NCBI RefSeq assembly: GCF_014596935.1
Contig: NZ_JACVXC010000002.1
Span: forward strand, 315,459-379,458
Source of the DNA: Aestuariibaculum suncheonense
Lineage (GTDB): Bacteria; Bacteroidota; Bacteroidia; Flavobacteriales; Flavobacteriaceae
DNA length: 64,000 nt
Direction of reading: 5' to 3'
Shown here: positions 53,548 through 61,904 of the stretch, one piece after another
How positions within the stretch are numbered: the first letter of the stretch is position 1
How the letters are laid out: each line of letters opens with the position of its first letter
The notes under the pieces: generated by a model
What the model was told of the DNA's origin: nothing
The model's input: the letters and a program-made list of their open reading frames with translations, nothing else
The model's database searches: none
Position numbers and translations under genes: made by a program

Positions 53548-54057
53548 ATGAGAGAATTCCTAACGCAAGAAAATGTAGCCTTTTATCATATCACTTTAGC
53601 GAGTAGATGGGAAAATATGATTCAGCAAAATGGATTAAGACCAAGGGATGGAAGAATTTTCGTTTCTAGAACTAACGACCGAGGGATTCTTTATGGGATT
53701 GCCATTGGTCAACTTCCTGAAATATATGCTGAAAATAGAATTGCTATTTTAAGATTGCCTCAAATTCTAAATAATTTCTTAACTCAAGAGATAAGTGTTG
53801 ACATGCAATCTAATGAACCGACAATGCCTTTACAAAACATTATAAACAGACCTCATATTCCACCTAATCAAATTGAACTTGTAGAAATAATTGAATTTGA
53901 TATAAATGAAATTACGAGAATTGCTGCGGCAACAGAAGCAGAATTAAACAATAATGAAATGTACCAGCAATCCTTTGATTTGATATATACTAATGTTGAC
54001 AATTCTTGTTATAGGTTAACAGGAATTCAACAAACGGAGATTATTGAATGTCCATAA
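53548..54057 (+). CDS. Possible ADP-ribosyltransferase-fold protein (cassette 1, gene 1)
   Basis: 169 residues. The N-terminal FYHITLASRWENMIQQNGL (12-30) followed by RIFVSRTNDRGILYGIA resembles the opening of ART-like toxins (an H-x-T/S motif, then a short strand with a conserved aromatic and Ser/Thr). No catalytic Glu can be assigned with certainty. It is paired with the Abi_C gene ten bases downstream in the same cassette, an arrangement that suits a toxin or defence effector. The fold call is tentative; it could be an unrelated small family. Confidence 0.5.
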   Translation: MREFLTQENVAFYHITLASRWENMIQQNGLRPRDGRIFVSRTNDRGILYGIAIGQLPEIYAENRIAILRLPQILNNFLTQEISVDMQSNEPTMPLQNIINRPHIPPNQIELVEIIEFDINEITRIAAATEAELNNNEMYQQSFDLIYTNVDNSCYRLTGIQQTEIIECP

Positions 54058-54066
54058 TAATCCATA

Positions 54067-54879
54067 ATGAAAATATCAAACAAAATAACCAAACAACTTG
54101 GCACCCTTATAGCAGGTGATACACATTCATCCCCATATTTAAGTGGACCGCAATTAGTGGACTTTTATAACGAATGTGGATTTGATGATGTGTATGGCGA
54201 AGGCTTTCCTTCAAGATGGAAATATTCAACTGAAAAGATTGTTGAATCTAATGGAAGTGATTCATTAAGAATAATTTTAGAAAACTTTGTTGACCCTCGT
54301 AGGTTTGGAGGAGATGAAAATTTAGCAGAAACTATTAAAAATGAAATTAATTCGTTGATTAAATATGATGGTTTTGAATTATCAAAAACTTCTGGAGTAT
54401 ACAAGATCATAGATACCAAGGGCAATTTTATCGAGCCAGAGTCAACACAAAAAATTGGACATAAGTTTATCTCAGAACAAATTGAAAAATGTCAGAATAA
54501 GATAGCTAATGAAGACTATAATGGGGCAATCACAAATTCCCGGAGTCTTACTGAGGCTATCCTTATACACATTATTGAGACTCTTGAAAATAATGAAGTG
54601 AAAAATGATGGCAACTTATTAAAACTGTGGGGTAGAGCTAAAAAAGCTCTACAAATTGACCTTGACAAATCCACTTTACCAGATTATGTCATTCAAGTAT
54701 TATCAGGTTTAGATTCAATTATAAATGGCCTTGCTGGATTAAGTAATAATGCGGGTGACAGACACGCTAACAACTTTAATACTAAAAGACATCATGCAAA
54801 GCTATCAGTAAATGCAACAATGTCTCTTTGTGACTTTTTAATTGATTTATTAAATAATAAAAACAACCTACAACAATAG
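54067..54879 (+). CDS. Abortive infection family protein (Abi_C-like; cassette 1, gene 2)
   Basis: 270 residues. The C-terminal half matches the Abi_C pattern: DYNGAITNSRSLTEAILIHI (about 157-176), LLKLWGRAKKALQIDL, then SGLDSIINGLAGLSNNAGDR and the final helix HHAKLSVNATMSLCDFL. The N-terminal half (DFYNECGFDDVYG, WKYSTEKIVES) is typical of the region before it in defence proteins. Homologues occur in anti-phage systems. Its last residues are read through the R''-like core of the attC site (54867-54874), so the gene runs to the very end of the cassette. Confidence 0.75.
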   Translation: MKISNKITKQLGTLIAGDTHSSPYLSGPQLVDFYNECGFDDVYGEGFPSRWKYSTEKIVESNGSDSLRIILENFVDPRRFGGDENLAETIKNEINSLIKYDGFELSKTSGVYKIIDTKGNFIEPESTQKIGHKFISEQIEKCQNKIANEDYNGAITNSRSLTEAILIHIIETLENNEVKNDGNLLKLWGRAKKALQIDLDKSTLPDYVIQVLSGLDSIINGLAGLSNNAGDRHANNFNTKRHHAKLSVNATMSLCDFLIDLLNNKNNLQQ

Positions 54880-54919
54880 CTATAGCGCATAAAAACGCGC
54901 CATAGCCCAACCGTTAGGG
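54867..54919 (+). repeat. attC-like site A
   Basis: CCTACAAC (54867-54874) is the reverse complement of the start of cassette 1 (GTTGTAGG at 53527). Arms at 54877-54888 and 54897-54908 form a hairpin. The site ends AACC-GTTAGGG (core from 54913). About 53 bases, the shortest of the set. Confidence 0.75.
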
Positions 54920-54940
54920 CTAACCACTTTAATTAAAAAA

Positions 54941-56344
54941 ATGAAGGAAGACAATTCATTACAGCGTAAAATGTTCCTGGAACTGAAAGATGCCGAACTC
55001 TTTCACAGAGCGGAATCCTTTGGCATTGATTACCTCAGAAGCATTTTTGACAGGAATGTATATCCTTCCAGGAGTGCTCTCAATGATCTTTCTATATTGG
55101 AGGAAGATTTTCCGGAAAATTCCGGGGATCCTCTTGAAACACTAAACCTTTTAAATAGGTATGGAGCTCCCGGGACAACAGCTCAAATTGGCGGTAGATA
55201 TTTTGGCTTTGTTCATGGTGGAATTATTCCAGTGGGGCTGGCAGCAAAAAACCTGGCAACATTTTGGGATCAAAATGCAACAGTATACCAGAGCTCTCCC
55301 ATCTCCTCAAAATTAGAAACCGTTGTTCAGAAGTGGCTTGTCCAACTGCTTTCATTGCCGAGTGAAACGACAGCTGGATTTGTAAGCGGCACCTCGACAG
55401 CAAATTATTGCGCCTTAGCTGCAGCACGATATCGGATATTAAAGAATTTGAACTGGGACGTAACTAAAAAAGGACTATTTAATGCCCCAAAAATTAGGGT
55501 TGTAGCTGGCCGACAGGTTCATTCCTCCATGCTGCAGGCAATTTCTCTGGCTGGTTTTGGAATTGACAATATTGAATTAGTGGAGGTTGACGACCAGGGA
55601 AGGATATTGGCAGATAAAATTCCTGAACTTGATAATACCACCATTTTATCTCTACAGGCAGGAAACGTAAACACTGGTGCTTTTGACGACTTTGCATTAA
55701 TTTGTAAGAAAGCTAAAGAACAAGGGGCATGGATCCATATAGATGGTGCCTTTGGACTATGGGCGGGTGCTACGCAGCATTTCAAACCTCTTACTGCCGG
55801 GTATGAACATGCAAGTTCCTGGGCAGTTGATGCACATAAGACATTAAACTCGCCTTACGACTCTGGTATTATATTTTGTACCGATGAGGAGGCACTAATT
55901 TCCTCTCTACATATAAATGCTGCTTATCTGCCAAATGAGAATGAAAGAAATGGCATGTATTACGCACCAGAAATGTCAAGAAGAAGCAGAGTTATTGAAC
56001 TTTGGGCTATTTTGAGATATCTGGGCCGAACTGGTATAGAAGAACTGATACATAATTTACACAAACGGGCTGTACAATTTGCTGAATTATTGAATTCAGA
56101 AAAGGGTTTTTATGTGCTGAATCAGGTCGTTTATAATCAAGTTCTTGTGCAATGTGATAATGATACATTAACAGATAAAGTTCTTAAAGAGATACAAGAA
56201 ATGAGGGAATGCTGGGTTGGTGGTTCCAGTTGGGAAGGACGTAATGTTATCAGGATTAGTGTTTGTTCCTGGGCAACTACAGAGGAAGATGTGAACAGAT
56301 CTGTTGATTCATTTAGGAAAGCACTTAGGAACATCAAAAATTAA
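54941..56344 (+). CDS. PLP-dependent group II decarboxylase (cassette 2)
   Basis: 467 residues, fold type I. The PLP Lys is in VDAHKTLNSPYDSG (about residue 305), the motif of glutamate/aromatic amino acid decarboxylases. Before it come GFVSGTSTANYCAL (about 146-159, cofactor phosphate) and WIHIDGAFGLW (Asp pairing with the pyridine N). Substrates in the family include tyrosine, tryptophan, glutamate and diaminobutyrate; I cannot name this one. It is the only gene between cores GTTAGGGCT (54913) and AGCCCTAAC (56350-56358). Its base composition is less AT-rich than the neighbouring cassette genes. Confidence 0.88.
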   Translation: MKEDNSLQRKMFLELKDAELFHRAESFGIDYLRSIFDRNVYPSRSALNDLSILEEDFPENSGDPLETLNLLNRYGAPGTTAQIGGRYFGFVHGGIIPVGLAAKNLATFWDQNATVYQSSPISSKLETVVQKWLVQLLSLPSETTAGFVSGTSTANYCALAAARYRILKNLNWDVTKKGLFNAPKIRVVAGRQVHSSMLQAISLAGFGIDNIELVEVDDQGRILADKIPELDNTTILSLQAGNVNTGAFDDFALICKKAKEQGAWIHIDGAFGLWAGATQHFKPLTAGYEHASSWAVDAHKTLNSPYDSGIIFCTDEEALISSLHINAAYLPNENERNGMYYAPEMSRRSRVIELWAILRYLGRTGIEELIHNLHKRAVQFAELLNSEKGFYVLNQVVYNQVLVQCDNDTLTDKVLKEIQEMRECWVGGSSWEGRNVIRISVCSWATTEEDVNRSVDSFRKALRNIKN

Positions 56345-56350
56345 AGGCCA

Positions 56351-56479
56351 GCCCTAACAACATGTATAGCTCATTGCGGCTGAATTTCCTGCGGAAATTC
56401 ATAACTTTTTGCTATCTTAGTACTACAACGGAAAATCATAACTGATTTTCCGCAACAAGCCATATGCAAACCGTTGTAG
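56351..56479 (+). repeat. attC-like site B
   Basis: GCCCTAAC (56351-56358) is the reverse complement of the start of cassette 2. Long arms 56363-56379 and 56450-56468 pair with one extra base. Inner hairpins lie between them (GGAAAATCA/TGATTTTCC). It ends AAACC-GTTGTAG (core from 56473). About 129 bases. Confidence 0.8.
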
Positions 56480-56497
56480 CACATTAAAACTAAAATT

Positions 56498-58852
56498 ATG
56501 AGAGTCAAACAAACCATTCGATTTCATCTGTTTGTTCTTGCCTGTCTTTTTATGATGACGGCATGTCAACAAACCCAAAAAGAAGAGTCAAACTCAAAAG
56601 AAGCCACAGGACTTCCTTATGACGACCCCGAATTTAAAGGTAAGATTGGCAGAACCTATCAGGATTCAGAAATGGATTGGCCAGATTTGCCAAGTCCCAA
56701 AGCAGATGCTCCCAATGTGATTGTAATACTATTAGATGATGTTGGGTTTGGTATGACAAGTACCTTTGGAGGCTCAATCCCTACTCCTCATTTAGACTCC
56801 CTTGCGAATCAAGGGCTGCGCTATAATCGCTTTCATACCACGGCTATATGTGGGCCATCCCGTGCTGCGCTCATCACAGGTCGAAATCACCACAATGCTG
56901 GCAGCGGTTTTTTAGCGGAATGGGCTACAGGTTATCCTAGCTACACCACAATGATTCCGAGAGCTACAGCTACTGTTGCAAAAGTGATGAAGTATAATGG
57001 GATTAATACATCCTGGTTCGGAAAGAATCACAATACGCCCGACTGGGAAACTTCAGCTGCAGGGCCTTTTGACCGTTGGCCTACAGGACTTGGGTTTGAT
57101 TATTTTTATGGTTTTAATGCAGGAGAAACACATCAATACTATCCCGTAATCTTTGAGAATACCGTCCCTGTTGAACCTGAAAAATCTCCAGAAGAAGGTT
57201 ACCATTTTCAAACGGATATGACCAATAGGGCTGTTGAATGGCTTCGAATCCAAAAATCAATATCACCAGACAAGCCTGTTTTTATGTACTATGCACCAGG
57301 AGCAGTACATGCACCACACCATGTAAGAAAAGAATGGAGTGATAAGTTCAAAGGAAAATTTGATCATGGTTGGGATAAGGAACGAGAGATTGTTTACGCT
57401 CGTCAAAAAGAAATGGGTATCATTCCCCAAGAAGCTAAATTATCTGAAAGAAATGAACACGTACCACTTTGGGACTCATTGAATGATGAAGAAAAGAAAT
57501 TTTACACTCTGTTGTACGAGAACTTTGCAGGTTACTTGGCATTTACAGACCATGAAGTAGGCCGTCTATTAAAAACGATTAGTGAACTTCCAGATGCAGA
57601 AAATACACTTGTGATGTACATTGTGGGTGATAATGGGGCCAGTGCAGAAGGCGGCTTACAAGGTACCGTAAATGAAGTTAAAGCCTTAAATGGTATTCCA
57701 ACTAGCATTGAAGAAAATCTGAAAAAAGCAGATGAAATTGGTGGCCCAAATACAGAGCCCCACTTCCCGATTGGTTGGGCATTTGCAGGAAACACACCTT
57801 TTCCATGGGTGAAACAAGTTGCATCCCATTTTGGCGGAACGAGAAATCCAATGGTAGTATCATGGCCAAAAGTTATTAAGGATAAAGGAGGCATTAGGTC
57901 ACAATTTCTGCACCTTATAGATGTAGTTCCAACCATTTTGGAAGCTACAGGGATAGACATGCCCGAATATGTTGAAGGTGTCAAGCAACGCCCTATTGAC
58001 GGAAAATCGTTTATGAGCACCTTTACTGATGCTGATGCACCAGAAATTCGTACTACCCAATATTTTGAAGTCTTTAGCAACAGAGCTTTGTACCATGAAG
58101 GATGGGTAGCTGCGCATCAACACACCTTCCCTTGGCGTCAGGATTTGGCCCCTGGGTATGAAGATGAAACATGGGAACTTTATAACATCGCAGAAGATTT
58201 TTCCGAATCAAATAATGTAGCCGAACAATACCCGGAAAAACTAGAAGAGTTGAAGGCAATTTGGGAACAAGAAGCTGAAAAGTACCATGTCTTCCCTCTA
58301 GATGACCGTGGTGCAGGGCGTTTGGCCGTGCCTAAACCTTCACCCTTGGGAGATAGAACAGAATTCACTTTCTATGAAGGAGCTACAAGAATTCCAGAAA
58401 CAGCAGCACCTAACACAAAAAATACATCTTGGACCATGGAAGCGATGGTTACTACTCAAAGTGGTGCCAAAGATGGTGTCATTAATGCAATAGGCGGATT
58501 AGGTGCTGGTTATACGCTTTTTGTAAAAGACGGATACCCAACTTTCTTGTATAACTTCTTCGAAGCCGATATCATGACCATCAAGTCGTCCAAGAAACTT
58601 CCCGATGGATTATCAAACATCAAAGTGGATTTTATTTATGATGGTGGTGGAGTAGGCAAAGGAGCTACTGTAGTTCTTTATGTTAACAACGGAAAAGTAG
58701 GTGAAGGTCGATTAGAAGCCACCGTAGGCGGTCGATTTGGCATTGACACTTTTGGAATTGGTGTGGATACAGGCTCACCAGTTACCGAAGAATATTCTGT
58801 TAACCAATTTCAGGGTAAAATAGAAGAAGTGAATATTAAACTAAAAAGATAA
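56498..58852 (+). CDS. Arylsulfatase lipoprotein (cassette 3)
   Basis: 784 residues. Signal and lipobox end at Cys23 (MMTACQQ), so it is probably an outer-membrane or periplasmic lipoprotein. The sulfatase domain (about 70-590) has the metal site [10 protein letters not shown] (Asp pair) and the formylglycine motif [12 protein letters not shown] (Cys near 124), i.e. a Cys-type sulfatase. [14 protein letters not shown] gives the second metal-binding motif. The C-terminal 170 residues are beta-rich, LamG-like. It removes sulfate from an aryl or polysaccharide ester. It fills a single large cassette with cores at 56473 and 58854. Confidence 0.92.
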   Translation: MRVKQTIRFHLFVLACLFMMTACQQTQKEESNSKEATGLPYDDPEFKGKIGRTYQDSEMDWPDLPSPKADAPNVIVILLDDVGFGMTSTFGGSIPTPHLDSLANQGLRYNRFHTTAICGPSRAALITGRNHHNAGSGFLAEWATGYPSYTTMIPRATATVAKVMKYNGINTSWFGKNHNTPDWETSAAGPFDRWPTGLGFDYFYGFNAGETHQYYPVIFENTVPVEPEKSPEEGYHFQTDMTNRAVEWLRIQKSISPDKPVFMYYAPGAVHAPHHVRKEWSDKFKGKFDHGWDKEREIVYARQKEMGIIPQEAKLSERNEHVPLWDSLNDEEKKFYTLLYENFAGYLAFTDHEVGRLLKTISELPDAENTLVMYIVGDNGASAEGGLQGTVNEVKALNGIPTSIEENLKKADEIGGPNTEPHFPIGWAFAGNTPFPWVKQVASHFGGTRNPMVVSWPKVIKDKGGIRSQFLHLIDVVPTILEATGIDMPEYVEGVKQRPIDGKSFMSTFTDADAPEIRTTQYFEVFSNRALYHEGWVAAHQHTFPWRQDLAPGYEDETWELYNIAEDFSESNNVAEQYPEKLEELKAIWEQEAEKYHVFPLDDRGAGRLAVPKPSPLGDRTEFTFYEGATRIPETAAPNTKNTSWTMEAMVTTQSGAKDGVINAIGGLGAGYTLFVKDGYPTFLYNFFEADIMTIKSSKKLPDGLSNIKVDFIYDGGGVGKGATVVLYVNNGKVGEGRLEATVGGRFGIDTFGIGVDTGSPVTEEYSVNQFQGKIEEVNIKLKR

Positions 58853-58853
58853 C

Positions 58854-58985
58854 GTGCTACAACAAAATGTATAAGCAATAGCGGTTTAGGAGTTTTCCTG
58901 AACCGTTTTGCTTTATATCAAGTATTTTACAAAATGAAAAGTAGTTGCTTATAATCCGCTACTGCTCATACACAAACCGTTAGCA
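58854..58985 (+). repeat. attC-like site C
   Basis: GTGCTACAAC (58854-58863) is a perfect 10-base reverse complement of the cassette 3 start (56473-56482). Arms 58869-58884 and 58956-58971 pair at 14 of 16 positions. An inner terminator-like hairpin (CGGTTTAGGA / TCCTGAACCG) lies near 58882-58905. It ends AAACC-GTTAGCA (core from 58979). About 132 bases. Confidence 0.85.
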
Positions 58986-58994
58986 ACTTTTAAA

Positions 58995-59576
58995 ATGAAC
59001 CTGAGAAAATTATTCGGACTTCAATCAAAAGATAAAAAACCATATGAGCATGCAGATGTCCTTCATCTGTGGGAAGACGATTATCTTATGATTGAATTGC
59101 TTCCAAAAGAAAATTTAGAGTTCGTTAAAAATGAGAATAAAAGAATTGACGAATTTGGACAGGAACATTTTGAAGTGAATGGATTTACAGACATCACAAT
59201 AATTAGGGAAAAGCCATTCAAGACATTTGATAGGCAAATTCCAACTAGTCAAGTGGTGCAAATATTTAGTGAAACCGACCTACATAGAATTGAAAAGGTA
59301 GTGATGCAAGGGGTTGGACTTTTAGAAGGAGATAAAGCACCATTGGGTTACGGCTCCAACAAATTCGCTGTAATAATTGAAGATAAATCAGGGGTGTTGG
59401 AAAATATTTGGATAACTGGTAGTACAGAAACCGATCAAGAAAGACAAAACTTAAAACAAGGGCTTCAAGAAATTGGAAAGCAATTCGAGTTTATTGGCAT
59501 TGACTGGTTTAAATCCGAATACTACGACTTGAATGATGAAAAGAAAATTGAAGACTATATAAAAAACAGTTGCTAA
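58995..59576 (+). CDS. Unknown protein (cassette 4), 193 aa
   Basis: A soluble, acidic alpha/beta protein beginning MNLRKLFGLQSKDKKPYEHA. No Cys-rich, membrane or known catalytic motif stands out. The middle (QGVGLLEGDKAPLGYGSN) is Gly-rich. I do not recognise the family. Its stop codon lies inside the R''-like core (59569-59577), the same gene-to-edge fit as in cassette 1. Confidence 0.75.
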   Translation: MNLRKLFGLQSKDKKPYEHADVLHLWEDDYLMIELLPKENLEFVKNENKRIDEFGQEHFEVNGFTDITIIREKPFKTFDRQIPTSQVVQIFSETDLHRIEKVVMQGVGLLEGDKAPLGYGSNKFAVIIEDKSGVLENIWITGSTETDQERQNLKQGLQEIGKQFEFIGIDWFKSEYYDLNDEKKIEDYIKNSC

Positions 59577-59600
59577 CATCGGTAGCCGTTGCACAAGCCC
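59569..59600 (+). repeat. Left half of attC-like site D
   Basis: GTTGCTAAC (59569-59577) is the reverse complement of the cassette 4 start (GTTAGCAAC at 58979), and one base before it also matches. The following ATCGGTAGCCGTTGCAC resembles the left arm of site G. No right arm or AACC-GTT core follows; insertion-sequence debris occupies the next 500 bases. Confidence 0.6.
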
Positions 59601-59741
59601 ATAATTTTGTAAAAACATGATACATAAGCGCCCATTTTAAGGGCGTTTGTTGTTTTTGAATGTGATTACAATCTAAATTCAAACTGTTTGTTAGGGCTTA
59701 AAATGCCTTTTATGTCTGCTTTAAAGCGATAAAAAAAAAAC
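59601..59741. other. Non-coding debris next to the IS remnant
   Basis: It contains a GC hairpin (CGCCC 59629-59633 with GGGCG 59641-59645), probably the terminator or end of the transposase remnant on the minus strand. A GTTAGGGC at 59690 equals the site A core but lacks arms and the AACC context. I see no gene. Confidence 0.45.
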
Positions 59742-59849
59742 TTAGACTTGTTGCTCCACTTTTACTGTGTTTTCTATAAATTTCAGGTACTTTTTAAGGT
59801 TATAAGCAATCGCGGATAGTTGCATACATTGATTAGCCTGCTTTAGGCC
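59742..59849 (-). pseudogene. IS1182-like transposase, C-terminal fragment
   Basis: The minus strand encodes 35 residues ending in TAA at 59742: LSAIAYNLKKYLKFIENTV within it is typical of the C-terminus of IS1182/IS5-type transposases. The rest of the gene is absent; the frame is replaced at 59850 by another remnant. Confidence 0.6.
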
Positions 59850-59850
59850 T

Positions 59851-60117
59851 ATGGTATTGCCCCTTTCTCTCAAAGATCAGGAACCTTTAGCCAGAATATC
59901 ACATTTAGCTGATAAGAATATAAAGAAGCTATTACATATGGCGGCTATGAGAGCCATACAGCTTGATAATGACTTAAAGGTTTATTATATTCGAAAAATA
60001 GAAGAAGGAAAAAACAAAATATCTGTAATTAACACGATTAGAAACAAATTGATACATAGAATATTTGCAATGGCTAAAAATCAAAAATTATACGATTTTA
60101 ATTTGAAAATGTCATAG
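59851..60117 (+). pseudogene. IS110-family transposase, C-terminal fragment
   Basis: 88 codons. ISHLADKNIKKLLHMAAMRA, then KISVINTIRNKLIHRIFAMA, match the C-terminal (transposase_20) domain of IS110/IS116/IS902 proteins. The N-terminal RuvC-like catalytic half is missing. It abuts the IS1182-like remnant with opposite orientation, so one element inserted into, or recombined with, the other. The next 160 bases (60118-60279) hold no gene that I can see. Confidence 0.75.
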
Positions 60118-60279
60118 ATATCATTGCTTGTACTCGCCTGCTTACAAAAATACTCGCGGATTTTCTATTTGGTTTGTATTTGCTAAATTAGTTGGTTAAA
60201 ACTATGTTTAACCTGTAGCCATATTTCAGGACTAGACATGCCAATAAAGATTGCTTAATAATTTAACAAAGAGAGAATT

Positions 60280-61008
60280 ATGAATAAACGCAGGAAAATA
60301 TCAGACCACTCATTTTTTTTCACTATGAGTATAATACTATTTATGATTGTCTTTTTTGGTTTTTCAAATCACTTCTTCTTTCGTTCATTTACTGATAGAG
60401 AACCGTTACCAAATTATCTAATACTTCATGCAATTTTGTTTACCCTTTGGTACATTGCATTTATATGGCAAAATTGGTTAGCGTTGAAAGGAAAAATAAT
60501 CCAACATAAAACTAATGGTAAATTTTGGAGCTTATTTGCTATAGCTGTAGTGTTATCTGGGATTTTTGTAATATACTCCACTTTACAAATTTATTATGTA
60601 ACAAATGATGCAACTTTTGGAATTTCTGGACTTTTTTGGGGTAATAACCTTATTCTACTAACTTTTTCGGCTTATATTATTCTGGGATACCTTTATAGGA
60701 ACAAACCACAAAACCACAAGCGTTTCTTTCTTTTAGCTTCTATATCTATGTTAGGGCCAGCCCTTGGGCGTATGGGCAGACATTCTTTTATGCGAATTAG
60801 TGAAGATTTCATGAAGAATGAAGCCATCTATGGTTTGGGAGGTGTCTTAATATTGCTCCTTACATTATTAATCTATGACATTTACAAATCGCGCAAAGTG
60901 TATTGGGCAACCATAATTGGTTTACTTTGGTTTTTTATAAGCTATGCAATTTTGTTAAGCATCTTATCATCTGGATTAGGGAAAGAAATTATAGAGAATA
61001 TGAGATAA
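60280..61008 (+). CDS. Multi-pass membrane protein (array gene), unknown
   Basis: 242 residues with about seven hydrophobic helices. The pattern ILHAILFTLWYIAFIWQNWL (about 48-67) followed by a conserved His/Lys loop (IQHKTNGK) and NHKRFFLLASISML resembles small bacterial membrane proteins of the DUF2306/cytochrome b561-like type. No heme ligand set can be assigned. Its upstream cassette boundary is missing, probably lost to the IS remnants; the downstream attC-like site E is present. Confidence 0.7.
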   Translation: MNKRRKISDHSFFFTMSIILFMIVFFGFSNHFFFRSFTDREPLPNYLILHAILFTLWYIAFIWQNWLALKGKIIQHKTNGKFWSLFAIAVVLSGIFVIYSTLQIYYVTNDATFGISGLFWGNNLILLTFSAYIILGYLYRNKPQNHKRFFLLASISMLGPALGRMGRHSFMRISEDFMKNEAIYGLGGVLILLLTLLIYDIYKSRKVYWATIIGLLWFFISYAILLSILSSGLGKEIIENMR

Positions 61009-61025
61009 TTATATGATTATGGCAC

Positions 61026-61161
61026 ATGTTACAAAAATGTATAACCGCAATTACGGCGAATTCGACTACGTCCGAATCCAATCGGAATTGCCAAAGTCTG
61101 TTCTATACTGAATAATCACGCATATTAACTCGTAACTGACGGTTATACGAGACCGTTAGCC
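61026..61161 (+). repeat. attC-like site E
   Basis: Arms GTATAACCGCAATTACGG (61039-61056) and CGTAACTGACGGTTATAC (61131-61148) pair with two mismatches. It ends GAGACC-GTTAGCC (core from 61155). The left core is degenerate (TGTTAC, 61027-61032), and its partner at the start of the cassette is not found. Confidence 0.7.
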
Positions 61162-61176
61162 ACAAGTTTGAAAACA

Positions 61177-61745
61177 ATGAAAATCACATATTTTATCAGA
61201 CTTCTGTTTATTCCATTCTTGATTTATGGTCAAAACTTTGAATCTAAACGGTTTAGTAGACTAGAAAGCGAAATTAAAAGAATTGACTCTGTTATTGACT
61301 TGACTAACAAAACGGAAAAAGCTACTTCGAATGTATTAAAGGAGGTTCAATTATTAACAAAAGTATATTTAGAAAAAATGGAAGTTGGGAGGCCAATTAT
61401 TTATACAAAGAACAAAATGACCATCTTCCCTTCCGAATTAAATACAGCGAAACTGGTTATAAAACATATCAAAAGTTTGAATTTTTCTATCAAAATGAGG
61501 ATTTAGTTTTTGCCAAATTGAATGTGAATTTTTATCATGGTAAAAGAAAAAACTCTCCGATTGAGAAAATATTTTACTTTAAAGACTCACGAGTGATTTG
61601 GAAAATGACAGCAAGCCCATGGGATTTTTATAACAGTAAAATAAAAGGCAAACTGACCTCAGATTCATATCTCCGTGAGGAAAATTATGGAATAGAATAT
61701 GTTAAAAGAATTGAAAAAATATCTTGGAAAAAGATAAATAATTAA
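61177..61745 (+). pseudogene. Frameshifted exported protein (cassette 6)
   Basis: The first part starts at ATG 61177 with a signal peptide (MKITYFIRLLFIPFLIYGQ). From 61316-61320, a run of five A, the coding sense moves to another frame. That frame is open without interruption to the stop at 61745 and reads like real protein (SYFECIKGGS, SETGYKTYQKFEFFYQNEDL, EKIFYFKDSRVIWKM). One extra A in the run would join both into a protein of about 190 residues. It may be an inactivated gene, a phase-variable A-tract, or a sequencing error. The family is unknown; it looks like a small secreted beta-rich protein. Confidence 0.75.
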
Positions 61746-61752
61746 AAAACCA

Positions 61753-61817
61753 GTGGGTAACAAAGAACTGAGTTAAAAAACATTGCTTATTTTAGTTCAA
61801 TAGTTTGGTCGTTGGGT
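61753..61817 (+). repeat. attC-like site F
   Basis: GTGGGTAAC (61753-61761) is the reverse complement of the cassette 6 start (GTTAGCCAC at 61155) with one mismatch. Short arms (AGAACTGA / TTAGTTC) and the core GTTGGGT (61811-61817) follow. About 65 bases. Confidence 0.65.
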
Positions 61818-61904
61818 TTAATGCTAAAATCTCCATTAAATTGAATGTTTAATTCTTTTAAAAACAACAAAAGAAGTAACCTGAAAAAATTCAAAACAGT
61901 CAAT

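Noticed and set aside
57532..58080. 182-codon frame antisense to the arylsulfatase
   Set aside because: The sulfatase frame carries the catalytic motifs; the antisense frame is a by-product of its codon use.
59690..59697. GTTAGGGC as a further cassette core
   Set aside because: It equals the site A core but has no AACC context, no matching arm and no partner core; it lies in IS debris.
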